Of a stretch of DNA of 64,000 nt, positions 26,333-34,481 are shown one piece after another. Below the pieces are notes generated by a model. The model ran no database searches and had not been told where the DNA came from. It saw only the letters and a list, made by a program, of their open reading frames with translations. Made by a program: the position numbers and the translations under genes. Source of the stretch: Sinorhizobium sp. B11 (GTDB lineage Bacteria > Pseudomonadota > Alphaproteobacteria > Rhizobiales > Rhizobiaceae); assembly GCA_039725955.1 (NCBI GenBank), contig CP091034.1, positions 2,790,001 through 2,854,000 of the forward strand. The letters are read 5' to 3'. Each line of letters opens with the position of its first letter. Position 1 is the stretch's first letter.

Positions 26333-26954
26333 CCTGATCAACATGCTGGCAAAGGATGCGCGCGTCCGCATCCGCTTCGGTCGCGTCTTCATGATCGCGC
26401 TTGCCATCAGCGTGGTGATTTCAGCCGCACTTCTCATCTCCACCATCGGCATCCGCAGAAATATGGCCGAGATGATCGAGACGCCGCGCGTCCTCTTCAA
26501 GCTGGGCACCACCCTGCTGATCGCCGTGACGGCCACCCGCCTTGCCTTCCGGATCGGCAAACCCGGCCTGTCCTTGCGCTCCGCGGCCCTGACACTCATC
26601 CTGCCGCTGGTGGTATTGATCGCCGGTATTGCGACCGAGCTCTTCGTCGTGCCGCAGGCGGACTGGGCGGCGAGGATGGAGGGGCATTTTTCCGCCTTCT
26701 GCCTGTTCTTCGTGCCGACGCTTTCGATCGCGCCGCTTGCCGCCATCCTCTATTCGGTCCGTCAGGGGGCGCCGGAAAATCCGGGCACGGCGGGCGCGGT
26801 GGCGGGTCTTGCCGCAGGCGGCATTGCGGCCGCCATCTATGCCTGGCATTGCCCCGATGACAGCCCGCTGTTTCTGGCGACATGGTACTCGATCGGCATC
26901 CTGGTCGCGACGGCAGCCGGGTTCCTGCTTGGCCGGAAAATTCTTCGCTGGTGA
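26319..26954 (+). CDS. NrsF-type (DUF1109) membrane anti-sigma factor
   Basis: The 211-residue protein starts at GTG 26319 inside the sigma gene. A short cytoplasmic N-terminus (MKTDDLINMLAKDARVRIRF) precedes six predicted membrane helices. Two Cys are visible, C128 in HFSAFCLFF and C178 in the family motif YAWHCPDDSPL. In Caulobacter NrsF, two conserved Cys are needed for release of the sigma factor on metal challenge, so these are probable sensor residues. Confidence 0.9.
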   Translation: MKTDDLINMLAKDARVRIRFGRVFMIALAISVVISAALLISTIGIRRNMAEMIETPRVLFKLGTTLLIAVTATRLAFRIGKPGLSLRSAALTLILPLVVLIAGIATELFVVPQADWAARMEGHFSAFCLFFVPTLSIAPLAAILYSVRQGAPENPGTAGAVAGLAAGGIAAAIYAWHCPDDSPLFLATWYSIGILVATAAGFLLGRKILRW

Positions 26955-27132
26955 GGCGCGCGAGGTCTGCATCGATCGATGCCGCGCGGACGTGGCAAAA
27001 TATCGCCAACCACCGGGAACTTTTTGGCGCCGCTCCCAGTCTGATACCCGGACCGTACGGCGTCCTTTTCTTTGATAAAAGCATGCACCACACGGGGCGT
27101 CGTGCGATCCAGCCTGTTGTTTCCCAATTGTT

Positions 27133-27155
27133 GGCCCGCTTCGGCGGGCCTTTTT
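27133..27155 (+). terminator. Rho-independent terminator with TTCG tetraloop
   Basis: GGCCCGC-TTCG-GCGGGCC followed by TTTTT. It ends the sigma/anti-sigma transcript, 178 bp after the stop codon, and lies just beyond the end of the convergent small gene. Confidence 0.85.
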
Positions 27156-27176
27156 ATGCCCGGCGGCTAGAACGCT

Positions 27177-27407
27177 CTAGCGTATGCGCTTGCCTGTCAG
27201 CGCCTGCCAGGCGAGCCGCAGCGTATCGAGGCGGGAGCGTATGCGCTCCTGCTGCGGGATGGCCAGCCGGTTGCGAAAATCGGCGAGCGCCTGGGCCTCA
27301 AGCCTGCTTCCGAGTTTTTCCGGCAGATGCGGCACGGGTGCGCCCGTCAGCCGGTCGATCACAGTCCAGTCGTCGTCATTCCGGCGCTCGATGTCGTAAC
27401 GGTTCAT
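27177..27407 (-). CDS. Small hypothetical protein, 76 aa
   Basis: The predicted product begins MNRYDIERRNDDDWTVIDRL and ends LRLAWQALTGKRIR. It is charged, with no membrane segment, and not assigned to a family I recognise. The start at 27407 is chosen because the sequence from there is compositionally protein-like, whereas the upstream extension to 27545 is not. It converges on the anti-sigma transcript. Confidence 0.55.
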   Translation of the reverse strand: MNRYDIERRNDDDWTVIDRLTGAPVPHLPEKLGSRLEAQALADFRNRLAIPQQERIRSRLDTLRLAWQALTGKRIR

Positions 27408-27541
27408 TGCGGTCGTGAGGTCTCTGAAAGAGGGATGAGGATGACAAGAAAGCGGCTTTCCCGCAGACATGCAATCGGCGAAATGTGAGTGAACGTCAGA
27501 AAATACGTTCATGGTCAAAATTGCGTTGCCAATGCCTGATG

Positions 27542-27715
27542 TCATAGGTCCAGCTTTGCCATTCTCCTCTTGCCGATGCGCTTGCGCACCTTTGCGGGCC
27601 GGGCCTTCAATACGGCCGGCGCATACATCAAGTCCATGAGAGGCAGGGGTTTGCCGTTGGTCGTGCTGCTGTCAGTCTCTCGCGGGGCCACCCGCATGAT
27701 GATCTCGTCGAACAT
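27542..27715 (-). CDS. Small basic hypothetical protein, 57 aa
   Basis: The product reads MFDEIIMRVAPRETDSSTTN at its start and has a strongly basic C-terminus (KARPAKVRKRIGKRRMAKLD). ATG 27715 is preceded by GGGGGAGCAAGA, a good ribosome site. No family is recognised; the basic tail could bind nucleic acid or membrane phosphates. Confidence 0.5.
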   Translation of the reverse strand: MFDEIIMRVAPRETDSSTTNGKPLPLMDLMYAPAVLKARPAKVRKRIGKRRMAKLDL

Positions 27716-27933
27716 TCTTGCTCCCCCATGCCTGCCTTCCATATGACCGTCCTCCCCTACGGTTTCTTCTCAGGCGCTACGGTAGCATCCGATAAAATGG
27801 CAGACCAATCGCACATTGGAGCTAGCCCGAATGAACCTCAAATGCCGTCTTTTCGCCATCGCTGCGACATGCATTGATAGCAATACGGATCTAGGATGCC
27901 GCAAGCGTCGGAAACCAGTCACTGGAGATAACC

Positions 27934-28134
27934 ATGCACGAGATGACACCATCGGAAATGCTGAGAGATCCACTGATCCGCCAGATGCTTCGCGCTGACA
28001 AGATCAGTCTGGCAACCTTTGCAGCCCTGCTCGACGCTGCAGCCCGTCAGCACGCCCGTCCCGCAGGCGATGGCAGCTTCCCGACATCCAAGATGCCGGA
28101 AACCTGGACCTTCGATGCCGCGGCCTATATCTGA
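27934..28134 (+). CDS. Small hypothetical protein, 66 aa
   Basis: The product contains SEMLRDPLIRQMLRADKISL followed by ATFAALLDAAARQHA, two predicted helices, and a terminal TSKMPETWTFDAAAYI. GGAGATAACC precedes ATG 27934, and a terminator begins 46 bp after the stop. This supports a real monocistronic gene of unknown function. Confidence 0.65.
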   Translation: MHEMTPSEMLRDPLIRQMLRADKISLATFAALLDAAARQHARPAGDGSFPTSKMPETWTFDAAAYI

Positions 28135-28179
28135 CCGACCGTTTTTCCGCGATGCCCGTCCGACTCCGGGCACCCCTGA

Positions 28180-28209
28180 GGCCCGCTCCCTGGTGAGCGG
28201 GTCCTTTTT
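28180..28209 (+). terminator. Rho-independent terminator
   Basis: GGCCCGCTC (28180-28188) pairs with GAGCGGGTC (28194-28202, one G-U pair), followed by CCTTTTT. It terminates the 66-aa gene. Confidence 0.8.
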
Positions 28210-28802
28210 ATTTGCGAAGACGCAAACCTCGAAAATTCCATTGAAATCCGCGGATCCGGCCCAGATGGCAGATGATGAAGGCGGCAGGCCCTCATGTATG
28301 CCTGCCGCCTCCCGCCTCCGAGCGTCCGCCGCCCAGCGCTCAAGGAGGGAGGGACACCATAGCCCGGCATTGTGGCCTTTAGGGCAGTTTGCCCGGAAGA
28401 TATTCCCGGTGTCGTCCGAGAGTCACATCACCCATCTGGAGCACGCCGGTCGTGATCTGGCATATGTTGTTGAAAGCGTTGGTCGAGATCGGGCCGTGCC
28501 TGTGGATAACCTGTGGAAATCTTGTGGACTGCAGACCGCTTGCAGGCGTCGCCGGGCGCCGAGCGTTGCCATTTCGTTCCAAATGCGGTCTTCTGATCTC
28601 GCCTGCCATCGGCCTCCGCCGCAACTGACGCCGATGCAGCCACAGGGCGCTCCGACATCAGGTCGTGGAGCGCCCTTTCTTTTGGCCGCGGCAAATAAGT
28701 CACGCACTCAACATTCACGCATTCCGCAATTCCGAATTTCATAATTCACGCGTATAGTGTGTTTGAGGGTCTCAATCTCCGTGCCTTGAGGGGTCGAGGA
28801 CA
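28210..28802. other. Gene-poor stretch with a strong hairpin, DnaA-box-like repeats and an orphan terminator
   Basis: No reading frame here looks like a gene. A perfect 10-bp hairpin lies at 28280-28309 (GGCGGCAGGC / GCCTGCCGCC). Three TGTGGA repeats occur at 28501, 28512 and 28524, the first being part of TGTGGATAA, a consensus DnaA box on the complementary strand. A terminator-like hairpin with T-tract sits at 28645-28683. The DUF982 gene starts at 28803. See findings for the small-RNA suggestion. Confidence 0.5.
28645..28683 (+). terminator. Terminator with no gene in front of it
   Basis: GGGCGCTCC (28645-28653) pairs with GGAGCGCCC (28667-28675) and is followed by TTTCTTTT. The nearest plus-strand gene upstream already has its own terminator at 28180-28209, so this one must serve another transcript. 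Confidence 0.75.
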
Positions 28803-29066
28803 ATGAGCTGGAATACGTCATCGGTATTCGCGCCGGTCGGGCTGGTTTTGCGCGGTCGGGAGACGCACACTGTCGTGCGTACCCTCGGCGATGCCGCATA
28901 TCTGCTGATCCGGGATTGGCCTTTCGATGATGGCGAGGAATACATGATCGCCGTCAAAGCCTGCATCGACGCCATCTGTGGAGAAGTGGCTCCGGAACAG
29001 TTCCGGGAAGCATTTCTGCGCGCCGCCGACGAGGCGGGTATCGCGGCGCTGACGATTGTCCATTGA
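28803..29066 (+). CDS. DUF982 protein
   Basis: The 87-residue protein shows DUF982 features: VGLVLRGRETHTVVRTLGDA, AAYLLIRDWP, and AVKACIDAIC followed by APEQFREAFLRAADEAGI. The family is almost restricted to Rhizobiales and has many paralogues per genome; no function is established. It supports the rhizobial origin of the window. Confidence 0.85.
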   Translation: MSWNTSSVFAPVGLVLRGRETHTVVRTLGDAAYLLIRDWPFDDGEEYMIAVKACIDAICGEVAPEQFREAFLRAADEAGIAALTIVH

Positions 29067-29174
29067 AGGACGCCTTTTGGGGCAAAAGACATAGACTGCA
29101 TTGATTTTCTCGCTAGAACCGTCATCTGCTTCGGTGGCGCCATGACGCGCGCAGGTTCGAAGACCCGAGAGGCA

Positions 29175-30311
29175 ATGAAGACAGCAGCAATAACAGGGGC
29201 AATCGCCTGCATGGCCTTTACGCAGGCCGCGGTTGCACAATCGACGCTCGATGCATCCCCGCTCCAGCCGGACTACGTCGCCGTGATGCAAGCGCTCGAC
29301 AAGGATGGCAAGCCGGTCGATCCGACTGTCACCATCATCCATCACGACGGCATGTTTCTGAGCGAGACGCTGCGCGGCGGCCGGACCAGCATCGGCTTCG
29401 GACCGGATGAGGCCAGGCCCGTTCTGCGCTGGAGCAGGCAGGCGGATGGTGAAATTACATATCTCGAGCTTCTTCTTCGCGCCCGCAAACCTGAAATTGC
29501 GAAAGCGGATGCGCCGCAGCCACTCGCGGCGGTCTCGTCCATTGCCGGCGAAGGCTGCACATGGAGCGAAACGGTAAGCAGGCCGCCGTCACCAGGGACG
29601 TTCATTTCGCGCGAGCAGAATTGCGCCACCAAGGACGGCATCGTCATCGAAACAAGGCTGCTGACCCCGAACGACGTGCCGATCTACCACACCCGTCTCG
29701 TCAGCCTTGACCGCCGTGACGTCGCCCCCGCCGAGGTCCTTCCGCCACTGGAAATCCTCACCCCGGAATACTGGCTCAGACCGAGCCGGAGCAGTAATGC
29801 CGATCCCTCACAGCCCGATTTCGACATCACGCTGGAGAGCACCGGCGGCGCGACGATCCGCTTGTTGCGGCATTATCCCTGGCACTACCGGGAACAGCGG
29901 CATGGTGATGGCTCCGTCAGCATCAAGATCTGGAACAAGCGCGAAGATCAGGGCATCTCCTATCAGCAGGCAGACGGCTATCGCCGGCTCACGGCTGCAC
30001 ATCCGGCAGACGACGGCTCATCGTCGTTGATAGTCGATGAGGCAACCGGAAGGACTTCGCTCGACAGAAGCGAAACAATCCTCGGCGAGACCTGCGAATG
30101 GTTCGATCTGATGCCGGGAGTTCAGGACGCGGGAAACAGGCAGTGCCTCACACCTGACGGCCTGCCGCTCAAGCTGGATGCCAGCGGCATGAATTTGGCC
30201 TTCCCCTACACCGCCACATCATTCCGCCGCCGCCCGGTCGATCTCTCCGAAATGCGCTTGCCGGCCGCGGCCTTTTCGCTGGACGAATGGGGCCTGCCGG
30301 CGCTGCGGTGA
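29175..30311 (+). CDS. Exported hypothetical protein, 378 aa
   Basis: The protein has a signal peptide (MKTAAITGAIACMAFTQAAV then AQS) and a secreted mixed alpha/beta body. Paired Cys occur in GEGCTWSET/SREQNCATKDG and in LGETCEWFD/AGNRQCLTPDG, so two internal repeats each with a Cys-Trp / Cys pair are suggested; disulphides are plausible. No domain is recognised. ATG 29175 is chosen because it starts the signal peptide; the upstream in-frame start at 29142 does not. Confidence 0.75.
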   Translation: MKTAAITGAIACMAFTQAAVAQSTLDASPLQPDYVAVMQALDKDGKPVDPTVTIIHHDGMFLSETLRGGRTSIGFGPDEARPVLRWSRQADGEITYLELLLRARKPEIAKADAPQPLAAVSSIAGEGCTWSETVSRPPSPGTFISREQNCATKDGIVIETRLLTPNDVPIYHTRLVSLDRRDVAPAEVLPPLEILTPEYWLRPSRSSNADPSQPDFDITLESTGGATIRLLRHYPWHYREQRHGDGSVSIKIWNKREDQGISYQQADGYRRLTAAHPADDGSSSLIVDEATGRTSLDRSETILGETCEWFDLMPGVQDAGNRQCLTPDGLPLKLDASGMNLAFPYTATSFRRRPVDLSEMRLPAAAFSLDEWGLPALR

Positions 30312-30539
30312 TGCAGTTGCGTGAGCTTGCACTGTGCCGTGGACACTGTTGGCAGTCATGCCCGGAGCCCCTATGGCATACCTATCGAAAAGAGACTTGG
30401 TCAGATTCCGCTAGAAAACGCCTTGCATCCCAGCGACAGCATAAAGACATAGGAAATACGCATACCCCGTGTCGCAATCAGCCCGGCACTTTCGTCTTAA
30501 GGCAGAACTCCTTCTTTCAGATATGGATATAGGAACGCC

Positions 30540-32024
30540 ATGACCAGTGAACCTTTGCTTTCAGCGATCGAAGAACAGGCCGAATTGCCGGTCGAGGACC
30601 ATAGCGCCCGCAACAGGCTGGTGATCGGCCTGCTGCTCGTCTCCGCCTTCGTGGTCATCCTCAACGAGACCATCATGGGTGTGGCGATCCCGCACCTGAT
30701 GGCCGATCTCAAGATCCCCGCGAGCTCCGCCCAATGGCTGACCTCGGCCTTCATGCTGACCATGGCCACCGTCATTCCCGTGACAGGCTATCTCCTGCAG
30801 CGACTGAACACGCGGCCGGTCTTCATCCTCGCCATGGCGCTCTTTTCCGCCGGCACGCTGGTCTCCGCGCTTGCCCCCGGCTTCCCCATGCTGGTCGTCG
30901 GCCGCATCGTCCAGGCCTCGGGCACGGCGATCATGATGCCGCTCTTGATGACCACGATCATGAACCTCGTGCCGCCGCATTCGCGCGGCAAGACGATGGG
31001 CAATATCTCGATCGTCATATCCGTCGCGCCGGCCATCGGCCCCACGATTTCGGGCCTCATCCTCTCCTCGCTCGACTGGCGCTGGCTCTTCCTGCTGGTG
31101 CTGCCGATCGCGCTTGCGGCTCTGGCACTGGGTGCTGCGAAAATCGAGAACGTCACCGTGCCGTCGAAGGCACCGCTTGATATTCTCTCGGTCATACTCT
31201 CGGCTATCGGCTTCGGCAGTTTCGTCTTCGGCATCAGCGAGCTCGGTGCGCCCGAGGGCGGTTCGACGCCGCTCGATCCCCGCGTCATGCTTGTTGCCGG
31301 TGCTGCCGTCATCGCCATCTTCATCTGGCGGCAGCTTTATCTCCAGAAGCACGAAAGGGCGCTTCTCGACCTGCGCACTCTTCAGACGAAGACCTTCACG
31401 ATCGCCGCAGGCATGATGGCGATCCTGATGATGTCGATGTTCGGCGTCTTCATCCTGCTGCCGATCTATCTTCTGTCAGTCCTCGGCCAGACAACGCTGA
31501 CGACAGGCCTCCTGCTTCTGCCGGGCGGCCTGATCATGGGCCTTTGCGCCCCCTTCGTCGGCAGGCTTTTCGACCGCTACGGCCCTGCCCGCCTCGTCAT
31601 CCCCGGCGCCATTCTCTTCAGCGGCGTGATGTGGAGCCTGACCTTCATCTCCACGACGACTCCGGTCTGGGTCGTGCTCGCCATCCATATCGTGCTCAGC
31701 ATCGGCCTTGCCCTGATGTTCACGCCGCTCTTCACCGTCAGCCTCGGCTCGCTGCCGCCGAACCTCTATTCTCACGGCAGCGCCATCATCGGCACCACCC
31801 AGCAGGTCGCCGGTGCCGCCGGCACCACGCTCTATGTCGCCATCATGACCTGGCGTGCCGGCGTGTTGACTCAAGGTGAGGCAGATGCCGCAACGGCAAC
31901 CGTCGGCGGCATGCAGTCCGCCTTCTTCGTCGGCGCGCTGATTTCGCTGGCAGCGGTCGTGGCATCCCTTTACGTGAGACGCCCGCCCAACCAGCCTGAC
32001 GGCCAGCCGATGGGCGGGCATTGA
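30540..32024 (+). CDS. MFS exporter, DHA2 (EmrB/QacA) type
   Basis: The 494-residue protein has about 14 membrane helices. The DHA2 motifs are visible: LNETIMGVAIPHLMADL (helix 1 motif D), TGYLLQRLNTRPVFI (motif A), VGRIVQASGTAIMMPL, and SIVISVAPAIGPTISGLIL (motif C, antiporter signature). It exports unknown drug-like compounds by proton antiport. AGGAACGCC precedes ATG 30540. No adjacent membrane-fusion (EmrA) gene or regulator is present. Confidence 0.92.
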   Translation: MTSEPLLSAIEEQAELPVEDHSARNRLVIGLLLVSAFVVILNETIMGVAIPHLMADLKIPASSAQWLTSAFMLTMATVIPVTGYLLQRLNTRPVFILAMALFSAGTLVSALAPGFPMLVVGRIVQASGTAIMMPLLMTTIMNLVPPHSRGKTMGNISIVISVAPAIGPTISGLILSSLDWRWLFLLVLPIALAALALGAAKIENVTVPSKAPLDILSVILSAIGFGSFVFGISELGAPEGGSTPLDPRVMLVAGAAVIAIFIWRQLYLQKHERALLDLRTLQTKTFTIAAGMMAILMMSMFGVFILLPIYLLSVLGQTTLTTGLLLLPGGLIMGLCAPFVGRLFDRYGPARLVIPGAILFSGVMWSLTFISTTTPVWVVLAIHIVLSIGLALMFTPLFTVSLGSLPPNLYSHGSAIIGTTQQVAGAAGTTLYVAIMTWRAGVLTQGEADAATATVGGMQSAFFVGALISLAAVVASLYVRRPPNQPDGQPMGGH

Positions 32025-32044
32025 ACGCTTCCGACGAGCCTAGA

Positions 32045-32146
32045 GCAATTCCAACAAAAGTGCGCAGCGGTTTTGTGTCCGGAATTGCGTCAAAACAAAG
32101 AGTTAGAACATTTCCGTGTTTCGAAGAAAAACGGAAATGTTCTAAC
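32045..32146. repeat. Rhizobial intergenic palindromic repeat, two nested dyads
   Basis: First dyad: GCAATTCC (32045-32052) with GGAATTGC (32081-32088), with inner ACAAAA/TTTTGT pairing. Second dyad: GTTAGAACATTTCCGT (32102-32117) with ACGGAAATGTTCTAAC (32131-32146), a perfect 16-bp stem with a 13-nt loop. The layout matches the mosaic palindromic elements scattered through Rhizobium and Agrobacterium genomes. It also contains the stop codon of the minus-strand gene and could terminate both converging transcripts. Confidence 0.75.
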
Positions 32147-33008
32147 GCGCGTAATAGCCAGGCTGATCGAGATCGTCGATGAGGCCCCGGCAGGTCGGCT
32201 GCCAGCCGAGCAGCCAGCGCGTATGGGCGCTGGAGGCTGCCATGTTCGTTGCTGCCATGGTGGCGAACCAGCCGAAATGTTCGCGGGGGCGAGACTCCAC
32301 CGGCAGGCCGAGCTGGCGTCCGATCACCTCGGCGATCTCTCGGAACGGCACTGCCTCGTCGGCAACAGCATGATAGGCCGCTTCGGTCACGCCGCTTTCG
32401 AGCGCCAGGCGATAGAGGCGGGCCGCGTCCAGCCGATGCACGCCCGACCAGCAATTCGTCCCATCGTCAGGATAGGCGGATACGCCGGTCTCGCGGGCGA
32501 TGCGCACGAGGATCGGGATGAAGCCGTAATCGCCGATGCCATGCACGCTCGGGGCAAGCCGCATCGTCGCCGCACGGATCCCCTGCCCGGCAAGCGCACG
32601 GGCGGCGGCTTCCGATTTGCGCGGCGACGCCGGGTTCGGCAGGTCCGCTTCCGTGGCGCCCCGCGGAAAGCCCAGCAGGCCCGATGTAACGATGAGCGGG
32701 CGATTCGACCCGGCAAGCGCATTCCCGAGCGCATGGATCGCGCGCTCGTCCTGCGCCGCATTGTCGAAAAATTTCGAGAAGTCATGATTGAAGGCGGTGT
32801 GGATCACCGCATCGGCCTTCAACGCGGTCTCGGCGAGAAGGTCGAGGTCATCGAGCGATCCTGGAACGAGCTTTGCCCCGATGACCGCAATCGCCTTCGC
32901 TTTTGCGATCGAGCGAACCAGCCCGCTGACCTTGTGGCCGGCGCGGACCAGTTCCTCGACGATGGCGGTGCCGACCCAGCCGGTCGCACCCGTTACGAAT
33001 ATGTGCAT
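32142..33008 (-). CDS. NAD(P)-dependent epimerase/dehydratase family protein
   Basis: The 288-residue extended SDR starts MHIFVTGATGWVGTAIVEEL with a classic TGxxGxxG motif. It contains ADAVIHTAFNHD and a catalytic-region change: LIVTSGLLGFPRG has the Ser, but no canonical YxxxK follows, as in many YwnB/AraS-type members. It may be cotranscribed with the O-methyltransferase gene, 77 bp upstream on the same strand. Its stop codon lies in the repeat at 32131-32146. Confidence 0.88.
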   Translation of the reverse strand: MHIFVTGATGWVGTAIVEELVRAGHKVSGLVRSIAKAKAIAVIGAKLVPGSLDDLDLLAETALKADAVIHTAFNHDFSKFFDNAAQDERAIHALGNALAGSNRPLIVTSGLLGFPRGATEADLPNPASPRKSEAAARALAGQGIRAATMRLAPSVHGIGDYGFIPILVRIARETGVSAYPDDGTNCWSGVHRLDAARLYRLALESGVTEAAYHAVADEAVPFREIAEVIGRQLGLPVESRPREHFGWFATMAATNMAASSAHTRWLLGWQPTCRGLIDDLDQPGYYAR

Positions 33009-33085
33009 TGCTGAGATCTCCATTGCCGGACTGCCGTCAGGCAGCCGGTGTTGAGGTTATTTCGTTGTGCGAAGACTAGTCGAAG

Positions 33086-33742
33086 TCAGGCCACGCGCAT
33101 CGACAGCTCGATGTCGTCGGCAAAGGGCGTGGACATGTATCCGCTCGTGGGCGAACGGACGTGGTCGAGATATTGCGGGCAATAATCAGCATCGTCGGCA
33201 ATGACGAGCGCCCCAGGCCGAAGCCGGCTTTCGACCAGCGCCAGCACCTCGGGATAGAGCGACTTCGCCCCGTCAAGCAGAAGCAGGTCGATACTGTCAG
33301 GAAGATCGGCGCTCAATGTCTCGAGCGCATCGCCTGCGCGGATTTCGACGAGATCGGCAAGGCCGCCTTCGGCAATGTTACGGCGAGCCCGCGCAACCTT
33401 CGAGACCTCGAATTCGCTGCTGATCAACCGCCCGCCGCCATTGTCGCGAAGGGCAGCGGCAAGATAGAGCGTCGAGATGCCGAAGGACGTACCGAACTCG
33501 ACGACGGTCTTCGCGTTGGTGCTGCGCGCCAGCATGTAGAGCAGCTCTCCGGTCTGGCGCGAGACGGGCAGCCACAGATCCTTCAGGCGACCGTAGAAAT
33601 CGAGATATTCGGTCTTGCTGTGTATCAGCCGCTCCCGCTCGTCGTGCGAGAGCCCGGCCATGGCCGGGCTGGTGGCTCTGTCGGCCTCGGCAAACAGCTG
33701 ATCGAGAAGCGGCGCGAGCGGTGCGCTTGTCATGGTGTTCAT
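33086..33742 (-). CDS. Class I SAM-dependent O-methyltransferase
   Basis: The 218-residue protein resembles the caffeoyl-CoA/catechol O-methyltransferase group: LLYMLARSTNAKTVVEFGTS then FGISTLYLAAALR (motif I), LISSEFEVSKVARARRNI, and LLLLDGAKSLYPEVLAL (metal-binding Asp region), with ALVIADDADY. GAGGGATTTTCCTG precedes ATG 33742. It is divergent from a TetR gene, which probably controls it. Confidence 0.88.
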   Translation of the reverse strand: MNTMTSAPLAPLLDQLFAEADRATSPAMAGLSHDERERLIHSKTEYLDFYGRLKDLWLPVSRQTGELLYMLARSTNAKTVVEFGTSFGISTLYLAAALRDNGGGRLISSEFEVSKVARARRNIAEGGLADLVEIRAGDALETLSADLPDSIDLLLLDGAKSLYPEVLALVESRLRPGALVIADDADYCPQYLDHVRSPTSGYMSTPFADDIELSMRVA

Positions 33743-33833
33743 CAGGAAAATCCCTCATTTCGGATGGCTTGCTTTCGAAATGAAAATACGAATAATCCGT
33801 CGCATTCGCTAATCGCATTTGCGGAACGTCAAT

Positions 33834-34460
33834 ATGGCAGAACGTCCAAGCCACGGAATCTCCTCAAGAAAATCGCCGCGACAAGCGCGCTCGAACGAGC
33901 TCGTAAACGCCATTCTGCAAGCCGCTGTTCAGGTTTTGGAGCAGGAAGGCGCGCAGCGTTTTACGACCGCTCGCGTAGCCGAAAGAGCCGGCGTCAGCGT
34001 CGGCTCGCTCTATCAATATTTCCCCAACAAGGCGGCCATCCTCTTCCGGCTGCAGAGCGACGAATGGCGGCAGACCTCGAATCTGCTGGGCGACGTCCTT
34101 GGTGACGAGGCCCGTCCGCCGCTCGACCGGCTGCGCTCTCTGGTCCACGCCTTCATCCGCTCCGAATGCGAGGAAGCCGCCGTCCGCGTCGCGCTGAACG
34201 ATGCCGCACCCCTCTATCGCGACGCTCCCGAAGCGCAGGAGGCACGGGGCGCTGCCGATGACATTATCGAGCAGTTCATGCGGGAAGCGCTGCCCGATGC
34301 CTCGGACGCAATCCGGACCATGGCCGGAGACCTGATCATGGCGACGATGAGCACGGTCGGAAAGGATTTTTCCGAAGCAGCGCATGCCGAGAACGAGATC
34401 TCAGCCTACGCGGACGCGATGTCGGACATGTTCTGCGCCTACCTCCGCAGCCTCAACTGA
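33834..34460 (+). CDS. TetR-family transcriptional regulator
   Basis: The 208-residue protein has a TetR helix-turn-helix (NAILQAAVQVLEQEGAQRFT then TARVAERAGVSVGSLYQYFP) and a longer C-terminal ligand domain. It starts about 91 bp from the divergent O-methyltransferase start. In between lies the inverted repeat CATTTCG (33756-33762) / CGAAATG (33776-33782), a possible operator. A TTG at 33819 in the same frame is an alternative start. Confidence 0.9.
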   Translation: MAERPSHGISSRKSPRQARSNELVNAILQAAVQVLEQEGAQRFTTARVAERAGVSVGSLYQYFPNKAAILFRLQSDEWRQTSNLLGDVLGDEARPPLDRLRSLVHAFIRSECEEAAVRVALNDAAPLYRDAPEAQEARGAADDIIEQFMREALPDASDAIRTMAGDLIMATMSTVGKDFSEAAHAENEISAYADAMSDMFCAYLRSLN

Positions 34461-34481
34461 CCAGCGCGGCTGGCTGCCGGC

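Noticed and set aside
27816..27998. Short frame MELARMNLKC... overlapping the promoter of the 66-aa gene
   Set aside because: No ribosome site, unlike composition, and it overlaps a better supported start at 27934.
28379..28742. Several overlapping short frames on both strands in the gene-poor stretch
   Set aside because: None has a ribosome site, and all overlap each other in conflicting frames; the terminator and hairpin suggest RNA instead.
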